This document shows, piece by piece, positions 50,516-59,154 of a DNA stretch of 64,000 nt. This stretch comes from Variovorax boronicumulans (GTDB lineage Bacteria > Pseudomonadota > Gammaproteobacteria > Burkholderiales > Burkholderiaceae_C). A program made the position numbers and the translations under genes. The notes beneath the pieces are model-generated. The model searched no databases and had not been told where the DNA came from. It saw only the letters and a program-made list of their open reading frames with translations. Numbering within the stretch: the stretch's first letter is position 1; every line of letters begins with the position of its first letter. The DNA is taken from the NCBI RefSeq assembly GCF_019352895.1, contig NZ_JAAAFX010000004.1:2295593-2359592 (forward strand). Direction: 5' to 3'.

Positions 50516-52378
50516 CTAGCGTGGTGTCAGGGTGAAGGGCAGCGTGCCGGCATGCATCGCATCGGCCAGCGCGGCGCGATGTTTGAGCACGGCGCGCTGG
50601 TTGATGGAGCCCTTGTCGGTCACTTCGCCCTTGTCGATGGAGGGCGGTTCGGCCATCAGATGCAGCCGTGCGATGCGGTTGGCGCTGCCGGTGCCCATGG
50701 CCGCCAGGTCGCTGGCGACCTGCTGGAAGTGCGCCTGCACGGGCGCGCTTTCGAGCACCTGCTGCATCGTGGCGTCGGCGCCGAGTCCCGCGAGCGGCCG
50801 CACCTTCTGCGTCGGGAAGATCAGCGCGCCGACTTCCTTCAGGTTGATGCCGGTCAGCACGGCGTCCTGCACATAGGGCGCGCCGGCCGCGATGATCTTT
50901 GCGCGCAACGGGCCCACGCTCACGAAGGTGCCGGTGGCGAGCTTGAAATCTTCGGCGATGCGGCCGTCGAAGCGCAGGCCGCGGTGGATGTTCTCGTCGG
51001 CGATCCATTTCACCGCATCGCCGGTGGAGAAGAATCCTTCTTCGTCGAAGGCCTCGGCCGTGGCTTCGGGCGCGCGCCAGTAGCCGGGCGTGATGTTGGG
51101 GCCGCGGTAGCGCACCTCGGTCTTGCCGTCGACCTCGACCAGCTTGAGTTCGATGCCGGGAGCGGGCAGGCCTACGTCGCCCGACTTCACGTCGGGGCCG
51201 GTGACGTAGAGCGCGAAGGGGCCCGACTCGGTCATGCCCAGGCCGGTGCTCATGACGATGCGCTCGCCCACTTCGAACTCTTGCGTCCTGTGCAGGCTGT
51301 CCCATACAGGCTGCGAGAGTGCCGCGCCCGAGTAGAAGAACATCTTCACGCGCGACAGCAGGTTGCGGCGCAGCACGGCGTCGGTTTCCATGGCCTGTGC
51401 GATGGCCTCGAAGCCGGTGGGCACGTTGAAGTAGATGGTGGGCGCGATCTCGCGCAGGTTGCGCAGCGTCTCGGCCATGCCGGCGGGCGTGGGCTTGCCG
51501 TCGTCCACGTAGAGCGTGCCGCCGTTGTCCAGCACGATGCCCACGTTGTGGTTGCCGCCGAACGTGTGGTTCCAGGGCAGCCAGTCGACCAGCACCGGCG
51601 GCTCGTCGCCCAGGGCCGGAATCGCCTGGCGCATTTGCTGCTGGTTGGCGCACCACATGCGGTGCGTGTTGATCACGGCCTTGGGCATCTTGGTCGAGCC
51701 CGAGGTGAACAGGAACTTGGTGATGGTGTCGGGGCCGGTGGCACGCATCGCGTCGTCGATGGCAGGCGTGGCGGCAGTGGCGGCGAGGGCTTCGAAGGCG
51801 GTGGTGGGACGGTCTTCGAGCGTGCCTTGCGCCAGCACGACTTCGGTGCCGGCCGGCACGACTGCCGAGATGGCCTTGGCGAAGCGGGCGGCGTCGCTGG
51901 CGAACACGAGCCCGGGCGTCAGCGTGTCGAAGACGTGACGCAGCTTTTCAAAGTCCTGGCTCACCAGCGCGTAGGGCGGCGACACGGGGCAGTAGGGCAC
52001 GCCCGCATAGAGGCAGCCAAGGGCGAGCAGCGCGTGTTCGATGCCGTTCTCGCTGAGGATGGCCACGGGGCGCTCGGCGTCCAGGCCACGGTCGAGCAGG
52101 GCTTGTCCGATGGCGCGCGCCTTCTGCAGGGCCTGGGCGTAGCTCACGCGGATCCAGTCGCCGGTGCTGCCGTCTGCCAGCCGCGCGCGGCGTGCGATGA
52201 AGGTGCGCTCGGGTGCGTTCTCTGCCCAGTGCGCAAGGCGGTCGGTCATGCGATCGCGGTAGGCGGCGAGCGGCGTCTCTGCCGCGAGGTATTGGGTGCC
52301 CGGTCCCCCGTCGCGCAGCGTGGCGCGGGTGACGCCGAAGGCCAGCGGGCGATACCGAAGAGCGGGCACGGCGGTCAT
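50516..52378 (-). CDS. Feruloyl-CoA synthase-like acyl-CoA ligase
   Basis: 620 residues, adenylate-forming enzyme. The P-loop is FLFTSGSTKMPKAV; VLVDWLPWNHTFGGNHNVGIVLDNGGTLYVDDGKP and STGLGMTESGPFALY are typical of bacterial feruloyl-CoA synthases. The variable C-terminal lysine region is DKGEVTDKGSINQR. It activates ferulate, p-coumarate or a similar acid with CoA and ATP. It overlaps the hydratase stop (ATGA). Confidence 0.9.
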   Translation of the reverse strand: MTAVPALRYRPLAFGVTRATLRDGGPGTQYLAAETPLAAYRDRMTDRLAHWAENAPERTFIARRARLADGSTGDWIRVSYAQALQKARAIGQALLDRGLDAERPVAILSENGIEHALLALGCLYAGVPYCPVSPPYALVSQDFEKLRHVFDTLTPGLVFASDAARFAKAISAVVPAGTEVVLAQGTLEDRPTTAFEALAATAATPAIDDAMRATGPDTITKFLFTSGSTKMPKAVINTHRMWCANQQQMRQAIPALGDEPPVLVDWLPWNHTFGGNHNVGIVLDNGGTLYVDDGKPTPAGMAETLRNLREIAPTIYFNVPTGFEAIAQAMETDAVLRRNLLSRVKMFFYSGAALSQPVWDSLHRTQEFEVGERIVMSTGLGMTESGPFALYVTGPDVKSGDVGLPAPGIELKLVEVDGKTEVRYRGPNITPGYWRAPEATAEAFDEEGFFSTGDAVKWIADENIHRGLRFDGRIAEDFKLATGTFVSVGPLRAKIIAAGAPYVQDAVLTGINLKEVGALIFPTQKVRPLAGLGADATMQQVLESAPVQAHFQQVASDLAAMGTGSANRIARLHLMAEPPSIDKGEVTDKGSINQRAVLKHRAALADAMHAGTLPFTLTPR

Positions 52379-53148
52379 CCCTTGCTCACCTTGGCCGCAC
52401 GGCCTTCGAGGAAGTCGCGCACACGCGCCTTGGCTTCGGGTGCGGCCTGCGCGATGCCGGCCATCAGCGCCTCGGTGAAGAAGCCGTGGTCGGCCGATTG
52501 CTCGGCGATGCGCGGCAGGGCGTGCATCAGCGCGTAGTTGGTCAGCGGCGCATTGGCGGCGATGCGCCTGGCGAGTTCGAAGGCCCTGTCGAAGGCGGCG
52601 CCCTCGTCGACCAGATACTGCGCGAAGTTGGCGCGCTCGCCGTCCTCGGCGTTGTAGACGCGGCCGGTCATCATCATGTCCATCATGCGCGCCACGCCGA
52701 TCAACTTGGGGATGCGCACCGAACCGCCACCGCCCACGAAGATGCCGCGCGAGCCTTCGGGCAGCGCGTAGAAGGTGCTCCTGTCGGCCACGCGGATGTG
52801 GCAGGCGCTGGCCAGCTCCAGGCCGCCGCCGACCACCGCGCCGTGCAGCGCCGCCACCACCGGCACCGGGCCGTGCTGCACCAGCTCGAGCGCCGCATGC
52901 CACATGCGCGAGTGCTGCAGGCCCTGGCCGGCATCGCGCTCCTTCAGTTCGCTCAGGTCGAGGCCGGCGCAGAAGTGCGGGCCTTCGCCATCCAGCACCG
53001 CAGCGCGCACGGTGGAGGGCAGCGTCTCGAAGGTGTTGCGCAACGCGAGGATCAGGCCGTCTGACAATGCGTTGCGCTTGGCGCCACGCGCCAGGCGAAC
53101 GATGGCGACTTCGTCGCGAATCTCGAGGTGAAGGTCTGGATTGGTCAT
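52375..53148 (-). CDS. Enoyl-CoA hydratase/isomerase family protein
   Basis: 257 residues. Crotonase oxyanion-hole segments HFCAGLDLSEL and AALHGAVVGGGLELASACHIRVA; PEGSRGIFVGGGGSVRIPKLIG carries the likely catalytic Glu. It does not look like the hydroxycinnamoyl-CoA hydratase-lyase (HCHL/Ech) that makes vanillin directly, judged from memory of that family. A plain hydratase fits the adjacent dehydrogenase and hydrolase genes. First gene of the ten-gene operon. Confidence 0.87.
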   Translation of the reverse strand: MTNPDLHLEIRDEVAIVRLARGAKRNALSDGLILALRNTFETLPSTVRAAVLDGEGPHFCAGLDLSELKERDAGQGLQHSRMWHAALELVQHGPVPVVAALHGAVVGGGLELASACHIRVADRSTFYALPEGSRGIFVGGGGSVRIPKLIGVARMMDMMMTGRVYNAEDGERANFAQYLVDEGAAFDRAFELARRIAANAPLTNYALMHALPRIAEQSADHGFFTEALMAGIAQAAPEAKARVRDFLEGRAAKVSKG

Positions 53149-53168
53149 GGTGGTGTTCTGGGGTTGCA

Positions 53169-53201
53169 TTGAATTATGGTTATGAGAAATAATCAATTCA
53201 A
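53169..53201. promoter_or_regulatory. Promoter with overlapping operator-like dyad, head of the phenylpropanoid operon
   Basis: On the minus strand, TTGAAT (53196-53201) and CATAAT (53173-53178) are spaced by 17 bases, a good sigma70-like promoter reading towards the hydratase gene. The same region is an inverted repeat: TTGAATT (53169-53175) with AATTCAA (53195-53201), and ATTAT/ATAAT inside it. A repressor bound there would cover both promoter elements. The A+T content stands out from the neighbourhood. The MarR protein encoded at the end of the operon is the likely ligand. Confidence 0.7.
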
Positions 53202-53252
53202 GGCGCTTGAGGCCTGCATTCCCTAGGGCTTACCCGTACCGGAGACAACGAC

Positions 53253-54134
53253 ATGGACCACCAGAACCTGATCGCGATCGACATCCACACCCACGCCGAA
53301 GTGAGTTGCTGGAACCCTTTCGACAACTACGGCGAGGAGTACGACCGCGCCGCCGACAAGTACTTCGGGTCGAGCGGCCGGCCCACCATTGCGGAGAGCG
53401 TGGCGTACTACCGTGAGCGGAAGATCGGGCTGGTGATGTTCATGGTCGACGCCGAGTCGAACCTGGGCCGCCGCCGCATTCCGAACGAGGAGATCGCGGA
53501 GCACGCGCAGAAGAACAGCGACATGATGATTGCCTTCGCCAGCATCGATCCGCACAAGGGCAGGATGGGTGCGCGCGAGGCGCGCCGGCTGATCGAGGCG
53601 CACGGCGTGAAGGGCTTCAAGTTCCACCCGACGGTGCAGGGCTTCCATCCCTACGACCGGATGGCCTGGCCGATCTACGAGGTGATTGCCGAGTACAAGC
53701 TGCCGGCCATCTTCCACACCGGCCACAGCGGCATCGGCTCGGGCATGCGCTGCGGCGGCGGCCTGCGGCTGGAGTACAGCAATCCGATGCACCTCGACGA
53801 CGTGGCCATCGACTTTCCCGACATGCAGATCGTGATGGCGCACCCCAGCTTCCCGTGGCAGGACGAGGCGCTGAGCGTGGCCACGCACAAGCCCAACGTG
53901 TGGATCGACCTGTCGGGCTGGAGCCCCAAGTACTTTCCGAAGCAGCTGGTGCAGTACGCCAACACGCTGCTGAAGGACCGCATCCTGTTCGGCAGCGACT
54001 ACCCGCTGATCACGCCCGACCGCTGGATGCGCGACTTTGAAGTGGCGGGCTTCAAGCCGGAGGTGATGCCAGGCATCCTGAAGGGGAACGCGGTGCGTCT
54101 GCTGGGGCTGGACAAGGCGACGTCCACCGCCTGA
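53253..54134 (+). CDS. Amidohydrolase-superfamily protein, possible aryl beta-ketoacyl-CoA hydrolase
   Basis: 293 residues. Metal-site motifs IDIHTHAE (His12, His14), GVKGFKFHP, FHTGHSG, MAHPSFPW and FGSDYP place it in the amidohydrolase 2 group (ACMSD-like). It diverges from the hydratase-ligase-dehydrogenase operon. In Rhodococcus hydroxycinnamate catabolism, CouO, an amidohydrolase-superfamily enzyme, cleaves the beta-ketoacyl-CoA; the same role is inferred here. A decarboxylase or hydratase of a ring-cleavage pathway is the alternative. Confidence 0.8.
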   Translation: MDHQNLIAIDIHTHAEVSCWNPFDNYGEEYDRAADKYFGSSGRPTIAESVAYYRERKIGLVMFMVDAESNLGRRRIPNEEIAEHAQKNSDMMIAFASIDPHKGRMGAREARRLIEAHGVKGFKFHPTVQGFHPYDRMAWPIYEVIAEYKLPAIFHTGHSGIGSGMRCGGGLRLEYSNPMHLDDVAIDFPDMQIVMAHPSFPWQDEALSVATHKPNVWIDLSGWSPKYFPKQLVQYANTLLKDRILFGSDYPLITPDRWMRDFEVAGFKPEVMPGILKGNAVRLLGLDKATSTA

Positions 54135-54164
54135 CGGGATGTGCAGCGCGCGCCCGCCGCGTCA

Positions 54165-55253
54165 TCAGCCGACCGGCGATTCGTTGCGGGCCGCAGGCGC
54201 CGCCGTCGCCTCGTCATCATGGATCGGCGCGTAGCCCGGCCCGAAGGACACATCGCCCAGCCGCCAGCCGGCCGGCCGGCGGAACGCCCCCCAGAAGCGC
54301 TTGAGCGTGTGCCACTGCATCGCCACCAGGCCGCGCTCGTTGTCGGCATCCACCACCGGATCGCTCACGCCCGTGGGCCGCAGCGGCGCGCCGTAGAGCG
54401 CGGTGCCGAACAGGCGGTCCCAGACCGACAGCACCTGGCCGAAGTTGCAGTTGTGCAGGGTCGGACGCTCGGGGTCGCGCAGCATGTGGTGCAGCCGATG
54501 GAAGCGCGGCCCGACCAGCAGGCGCTCGCCCACCCAGCCGACGCGCCCCAGCCGCAGGCGCACGTTGGCGTGCGAGAAGTTCTGCACCAGCTCGCTGAGC
54601 AGTCCCAGCAAGGCGAACTCGGAGGGCTCCACGCCCAGCGCCAGGCCCACCGTGGCCAGCAGCACCGACTGCAGCATGCCGTCGAGGTAGCTGCCGCGGT
54701 CGTTGCTCCAGCAGCTCATCTGGCGCTGGCTGTGGTGCATGCTGTGCAGCGCCCACCACCAGGGAATGGCGTGCTGGGCCCGGTGCATCCAGTAATAGAA
54801 GCAGTCGTAGACCATGTAGTAGACGAGGAACATCGCGATCGGATGGTCCGCGAACCAGGGGAACCAGTGCTTGAGCCCGCTCGGTTCGGCCGTGGCGGGG
54901 CCCCCGCCCAGCAGGTGCGCGAAAGGCATCAGCACCAGGAAGCTGAACAGCGGGAACAGGCCCAGCAGCATCAGCAGCGTGTAGTGGCGGTCGACCGTGG
55001 TCAGGCGCCGGTCCTGCCAGCGCTCGGCCGGCAGCAGGCTCTCCAGCGGGCGGAAGATGCCGGCAATGATCAGCAGCTGCAGCGCGGCGATCAGCAGGGC
55101 CGCGGCGATCTCGCGCGGGTCGCCGGCCTTCTCACCGAGGTGCAGCCACGTCAGCGCGGGGAGCACCAGATGGTCGCTGGTCCAGGAAATGGCATCCGAC
55201 CAGAGCAGGGGCAAGGACAGCATGGTGAAGAGAAGGCGGGGCGAGCCCGCCAT
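54165..55253 (-). CDS. Sterol desaturase/fatty acid hydroxylase family membrane protein
   Basis: 362 residues from the ATG at 55253; an upstream TTG in frame is less likely. Several transmembrane helices; the diiron histidine clusters are HRAQH, HSMHHS and HRLHH, with a further conserved NFSHANV. Such enzymes hydroxylate or desaturate lipids; substrate unknown. It converges on the amidohydrolase gene. Its C-terminal tail is Ala-rich and soluble. Confidence 0.88.
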   Translation of the reverse strand: MAGSPRLLFTMLSLPLLWSDAISWTSDHLVLPALTWLHLGEKAGDPREIAAALLIAALQLLIIAGIFRPLESLLPAERWQDRRLTTVDRHYTLLMLLGLFPLFSFLVLMPFAHLLGGGPATAEPSGLKHWFPWFADHPIAMFLVYYMVYDCFYYWMHRAQHAIPWWWALHSMHHSQRQMSCWSNDRGSYLDGMLQSVLLATVGLALGVEPSEFALLGLLSELVQNFSHANVRLRLGRVGWVGERLLVGPRFHRLHHMLRDPERPTLHNCNFGQVLSVWDRLFGTALYGAPLRPTGVSDPVVDADNERGLVAMQWHTLKRFWGAFRRPAGWRLGDVSFGPGYAPIHDDEATAAPAARNESPVG

Positions 55254-55284
55254 TCTTGCACCGTCCTCTGAATTCAGGCTGAAC

Positions 55285-55409
55285 GGCGCCAAACCCGGGT
55301 CGGGCCTGGGCCGAATGCCTGTTTCAGGGGTTTGGCGCCACCCCGGCCGGGGCGGCGCCCAAAGGATGCGCAGGGCCGGCCGGCGGTCGCGACGGACGCC
55401 GGCCGGCCC
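55285..55409 (-). terminator. Three GC-rich dyads after the PQQ dehydrogenase gene
   Basis: Perfect inverted repeats stack in the gap: GGGCCGGCCGGCG (55373-55385) with CGCCGGCCGGCCC (55397-55409), the palindrome CCCCGGCCGGGG (55341-55352), and GGCGCCAAACCC (55285-55296) with GGGTTTGGCGCC (55328-55339). The first lies 10 bases beyond the dehydrogenase stop and could terminate or stabilise its mRNA, though without a T tract. Confidence 0.6.
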
Positions 55410-55419
55410 CTTCGATCGC

Positions 55420-57843
55420 TCAGTTCGCCTTGGGCAGGGCGTAGGCGACGATGTAGTCGCCGCGGTCGGGCGAGCCGCGCGTGCCGCCCACCGACACCAC
55501 CACGAACTGGCGCTTGCTGGCCGGCGACACGTAGGTCAGCGGCGTGGCTTGGGCACCCACGGGCAGGCGCGCCTTCCAGAGCTCGTCGCCGTTCGATGCA
55601 TCCAGCGCGCGCAGGAAGTAGTCCTGCGTGCCGGCGAAGAACACCAGGCCGCCCTGCGTGGTGGTGGGGCCGCCCAGCGTGGGCATGCCGATCGGCATCG
55701 ACAGGCCGGTGCGCAGGCCCAGCGGGCCGGTGTCCTTCACGGTGCCCATGGGCACCTGCCAGACGATCTGGCGCGTGTTCAGGTCGATGGCCGTCATCGC
55801 ACCATAGGGCGGCATGTGGCACGGCACGCCGAGCGCCGACATGAACATGTTCTTGTCGGCACCGTAGGGCGTGCCCGTCTGCGTCGCGAGACCGGCATGG
55901 CCGTCGGCACCGCCCTTGCGTGCGGCGATGCGGCGCTCGGTCTCGTCGCGCGGGATCAGCTGCACCACCTGCGGCACGCGCATGTCGTTCACGATCAGCA
56001 GGCCGTTGCGTTCGTCGATGGACGAGCTGCCCCAGTTCATGCCGCCGTAGAAGCCGGGATACTGCAGGCTCTTGGTCAGGCCGGGCGGGGTGAACTCGCC
56101 TTCGTAGCGCAGTTGCTTGAACGCGATGCGGCACAGCAGCTGGTCGAAGGGCGTGGTGCCCCACATGTCGGCTTCGGTGAGCTTGTTGGCGCCGATGCTG
56201 GGCATGCCGACCGAGTAGGGCTGGGTGGGCGACAGGTGGTCGCCCTCGGCCGCGCCCTGGGGCACGGGCTTTTCCTGGACCTCGGCGATGGGCGTGCCGT
56301 CGCGGCGGTCGAGCATGAAGATCTGGCCGCGCTTGGTGGTCTGGATCAGTGCCGGCACCGGGCTGCCGTCCTTGCCGCGCACGTCGTAGAGCGCGGGCTG
56401 CGAGGGCACGTCGTAGTCCCAGAGGTCGTGGTGCGCGGTCTGGAATTTCCAGCGTTCGCGGCCGGTCCGGATGTCGAGCGCGACCACGGCCGCCGAATAC
56501 TCCTCGGCCGCCTTGCTGCGCGTGCCGCCCCAGAAGTCTGGCGTGGCGTTGCCGGTGGGCAGGTAGACCAGGCCCAGCTTGTCGTCGAAGGCCGGCGTGG
56601 ACCAGACGTTCGGCGTGCCGCGGGTGTAGGTCTCGCCGGCCGGCGGTTCACCGGTGAGGGCCGGATTGCCCATGTCCCAGGCCCAGACCAGCGCGCCGGT
56701 GTGGGCGCTGAAGGCGCGCACCACGCCCGAAGGCTCGCCGAGCGCGACGTTGTCCCAGACCCAGCCGCCGACGATCACCAGGTCGCGCATCACGGTGGGC
56801 GCGGAGGTCTGGAAGTAGAAGCCCGGGTCGACCTGGCCCATGCCGGCCTTGAGGTCGACCGTGCCGTTGTGGCCGAAGCTCGCGCAGGGCGTGCCGGTCT
56901 TGGCATCGACCTGCATCAGGCGGCTGTCGATGGTGGTCATCACGATGCGCTGCGCGCAGCTGCCGTCGGCCGATGCGGCCACGGCTGCGGGTGCCGCGCT
57001 GGCGCCGGCCGCGGGTACGGCCGTCGCGGGCGTGGCGGCGGCATCGAAGTAGCTCACGCCGCGGCAACGCTGCCACAGCGGCGACTTGGCCTGCGGATCG
57101 AATTTCCAACGCTGTTCGCCGGTGTCGGCATTGAGCGCGAACACCACGTTGTGCGGCGTGCAGGCGTAGACCGTGTCGCCGATCTGGATCGGCGTGTTCT
57201 GGTCTTCGCTCGAGCCCTTGGTGTCGCGGCCGGTGCGGAAGGTCCAGGCAACCTCCAGCTGCTTCACGTTGGTCTTGTTGATCTGGTCGAAGGGCGCAAA
57301 GCGGGTGCCGTTGGGCGTGCGGCCGTAGTACTGCCAGTCCGCCACGGGCTGCGCGTCAGCCGGCGCAGTGGGCGCGGCTGCCGCGATGCTTGCGGAGGGG
57401 CGCGTCACGCCGTGCGGCACGAAGGCCAGCCCCAGCGTGCCGAGCAGCGCCACGAACAGCAGGCCGGCCGCGCCGTAGGCGGGCTTGGCGCCGAGCGCAC
57501 CGATGCGCGGCGCGAGCAGCAGGCCGAACATGGTCAGCACGGCGATCACCACCACGCGCGGGAACAGCTGCCAGAAGTCGAAGCCGACTTCCGCCAGCGC
57601 CCAGATCACCGTCGCGACGAAAACCAGGCCCAGCCAGGCGAGGGCGGAAGGGCGGCGGCGCGCGTACTGCACGCCGGCGAGCAGCAGCAGCACGCCGGCG
57701 CCCAGGTAGTACCACGAGCCGCCCAGCGAAGCCAGGCGGGCGCCGCCGGCCGCGAATGCGGCACCGCACAGCAGCAGCACGATCCCGAAGAGCACAAGCA
57801 GCCATCGCGGGCTGCCGGCACGGGGTGAGACAGGGACATTCAT
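55420..57843 (-). CDS. Membrane-bound PQQ-dependent dehydrogenase (glucose/quinate/shikimate family)
   Basis: 807 residues. About five transmembrane helices in the first 150 residues bind ubiquinone in this family. An eight-bladed PQQ domain follows, with WQYYGRTPNGTRFAPFDQINKTNV, TPIQIGDTVYACTPHN and HHDLWDYDVPSQPALYD as landmarks. It oxidises a sugar or a cyclic polyol in the periplasm. Glucose (Gcd) and quinate/shikimate (QuiA) dehydrogenases cannot be separated here. No pqq biosynthesis genes are in the window. Confidence 0.9.
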   Translation of the reverse strand: MNVPVSPRAGSPRWLLVLFGIVLLLCGAAFAAGGARLASLGGSWYYLGAGVLLLLAGVQYARRRPSALAWLGLVFVATVIWALAEVGFDFWQLFPRVVVIAVLTMFGLLLAPRIGALGAKPAYGAAGLLFVALLGTLGLAFVPHGVTRPSASIAAAAPTAPADAQPVADWQYYGRTPNGTRFAPFDQINKTNVKQLEVAWTFRTGRDTKGSSEDQNTPIQIGDTVYACTPHNVVFALNADTGEQRWKFDPQAKSPLWQRCRGVSYFDAAATPATAVPAAGASAAPAAVAASADGSCAQRIVMTTIDSRLMQVDAKTGTPCASFGHNGTVDLKAGMGQVDPGFYFQTSAPTVMRDLVIVGGWVWDNVALGEPSGVVRAFSAHTGALVWAWDMGNPALTGEPPAGETYTRGTPNVWSTPAFDDKLGLVYLPTGNATPDFWGGTRSKAAEEYSAAVVALDIRTGRERWKFQTAHHDLWDYDVPSQPALYDVRGKDGSPVPALIQTTKRGQIFMLDRRDGTPIAEVQEKPVPQGAAEGDHLSPTQPYSVGMPSIGANKLTEADMWGTTPFDQLLCRIAFKQLRYEGEFTPPGLTKSLQYPGFYGGMNWGSSSIDERNGLLIVNDMRVPQVVQLIPRDETERRIAARKGGADGHAGLATQTGTPYGADKNMFMSALGVPCHMPPYGAMTAIDLNTRQIVWQVPMGTVKDTGPLGLRTGLSMPIGMPTLGGPTTTQGGLVFFAGTQDYFLRALDASNGDELWKARLPVGAQATPLTYVSPASKRQFVVVSVGGTRGSPDRGDYIVAYALPKAN

Positions 57844-57989
57844 GTCGTTTTTCCTATTCGGATTTCAAGAAGCGGCGGCTCTTTCGAGCCACCACACGGC
57901 AGGCAGTCGTCGTGGGGCATGACGCTGCCTTTTGTTCGTGCCGGCCAAAGAGCCGGTACGTGATCGGGTCGACCGCGGAAGATCCGCGC

Positions 57990-58562
57990 TCAGCCCTCGG
58001 GGTCTTCCGCCGACGGCGCACGCATCCCGTTGCGCAGCAGCTGCAGCGAACGCCGCGCGAGCGACCGGCGCTCGGCCGCCGTGCCGCCGCGCAGGCTGGC
58101 GCCGAGCATCTGGGTGATGAGCTGCACGTCCTGCGGCCGAAAGTCCGCGCGGCACAGGCCGCTGTCGATGGCCCGCTGCAGCGGTGCCTTGAAGATCTGC
58201 GCGATGCGCTTGCGGGCCACCAGCACGACCTCGTCGTCGCGGTCGACCACGCGCCAGAAGTCGACCAGCGGCGCCGAGTCGGCGATGTCCAGGCCGAAAC
58301 GCTCGAGCAGCCGATACAGCGCGTCGTCTTCGTTCGCGACGGTGGCCGCATGCGCTTCGAGCATGGCCAGCGCCCGGTCGAGCAACGCGGCCATCAGCGC
58401 CGTGCGATTGGCGAAGTTTCGATAGAGCGTGGCGCGCCCCAGGCCCGCGCGGGCCACGACCAGATCGAGAGAGGCCGTGACACCGTGCTCGGAAAACACG
58501 GCATCGGCAGCGCAAAGAAGGAGGTGCCGGTGCGTGGACGCATCGGCGCGGGGCTTTCGCAT
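57990..58562 (-). CDS. TetR family transcriptional regulator
   Basis: 190 residues from the ATG at 58562. The N-terminal HTH includes ADAVFSEHGVTASLDLVVARAGLGRATLYRNFANRTALMAALLDRAL; the C-terminal domain is ligand-binding and variable. It lies upstream of the PQQ dehydrogenase gene in the same direction (146 bases). A dyad close to its start suggests autoregulation. Confidence 0.9.
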   Translation of the reverse strand: MRKPRADASTHRHLLLCAADAVFSEHGVTASLDLVVARAGLGRATLYRNFANRTALMAALLDRALAMLEAHAATVANEDDALYRLLERFGLDIADSAPLVDFWRVVDRDDEVVLVARKRIAQIFKAPLQRAIDSGLCRADFRPQDVQLITQMLGASLRGGTAAERRSLARRSLQLLRNGMRAPSAEDPEG

Positions 58563-58574
58563 GGCGAGGATTAT

Positions 58575-58590
58575 CGGACAGAAGCGTCCG
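58575..58590. promoter_or_regulatory. Candidate TetR autoregulatory operator
   Basis: CGGAC (58575-58579) and GTCCG (58586-58590) form an inverted repeat with a 6-base spacer, 13 bases upstream of the TetR start codon. The position between promoter and start fits autorepression. Confidence 0.45.
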
Positions 58591-58965
58591 TTTATTTGCT
58601 GCGCCGGAGACAGCGCGCGCGCCGGGCTGTAGGCCGGGACGCGCGATGCGTGTCGGTGCAGGGCGGGCCGCTCGCGGCGCCGCGATCCCGCGGCGGTGCC
58701 GATGCCTCGCATGTCGTGCCGACGTCCGCTTTGCGCTCCATCGGGCCTGATGGCCGGCACGATTCGCAGCGCAGCGGTCCGTGCGACGCGATGGCGCGCG
58801 TGATGCAGGCCGGGCGACATCGCGCGCAAGAAAAAGTTGAAGATTCGATGCGGGTCCACCCGGAATGACCCTGTTTTGCCCCGATAATTCACGCTGTCGT
58901 TGGTTGAGTCGTTCAGACGCCTCCAACGATTTCTTGCAAGGTGTCCGGGAGAGAGCAAAAACGGA
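58591..58965. other. Gene-free stretch between the TetR gene and tRNA-Arg
   Basis: About 375 bases without a convincing gene on either strand. It is GC-rich at first and less so near the tRNA promoter. Nothing else was recognised in it. Confidence 0.5.
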
Positions 58966-58974
58966 TGCTATAAT
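58966..58974 (+). promoter_or_regulatory. Extended -10 promoter of tRNA-Arg
   Basis: TGCTATAAT: a consensus TATAAT at 58969-58974 with the TGn extension, 10 bases before the mature tRNA. No consensus -35 is found at 17 bases, as is usual for extended -10 promoters. Confidence 0.65.
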
Positions 58975-58984
58975 TGCAAGCTGT

Positions 58985-59061
58985 GCGGCTGTAGCTCAGT
59001 TGGATAGAGTACTTGGCTACGAACCAAGGGGTCGTGGGTTCAATTCCTGCCAGCCGCACCA
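58985..59061 (+). tRNA. tRNA-Arg (ACG anticodon)
   Basis: 77 bases including CCA. Acceptor GCGGCTG pairs with CAGCCGC. Anticodon stem CTTGG/CCAAG encloses loop CTACGAA, giving anticodon ACG (to be edited to ICG by TadA). T-arm GTGGGTTCAATTCCTGC has one non-Watson-Crick pair. Single-gene transcription unit with its own promoter and terminator. Confidence 0.97.
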
Positions 59062-59069
59062 CTCTTCAT

Positions 59070-59109
59070 AATGGCCTAGAAGGTTTTCCTTCTAGGCCAT
59101 TTTCTTTTG
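59070..59109 (+). terminator. Rho-independent terminator of tRNA-Arg
   Basis: A perfect 14-base stem (59070-59083 with 59088-59101) with a TTTT loop is followed by TTCTTTT. It is the clearest terminator in the window and could also serve the convergent diguanylate cyclase transcript, since the stem is preceded by A residues on the other strand. Confidence 0.92.
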
Positions 59110-59154
59110 GCGAGCCGCATCCGCGCGGCCGTCGCTTTCCCCTTTCAACGGCTC

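Noticed and set aside
52375..53148. Reading the crotonase as hydroxycinnamoyl-CoA hydratase-lyase (vanillin-forming)
   Set aside because: The segments I recall around the catalytic region of that family are absent, and the neighbouring dehydrogenase and amidohydrolase fit a plain hydratase better.
54997..57828. Plus-strand frame of 943 codons opposite the PQQ dehydrogenase
   Set aside because: Antisense shadow; the minus strand encodes a full-length dehydrogenase with all landmarks.
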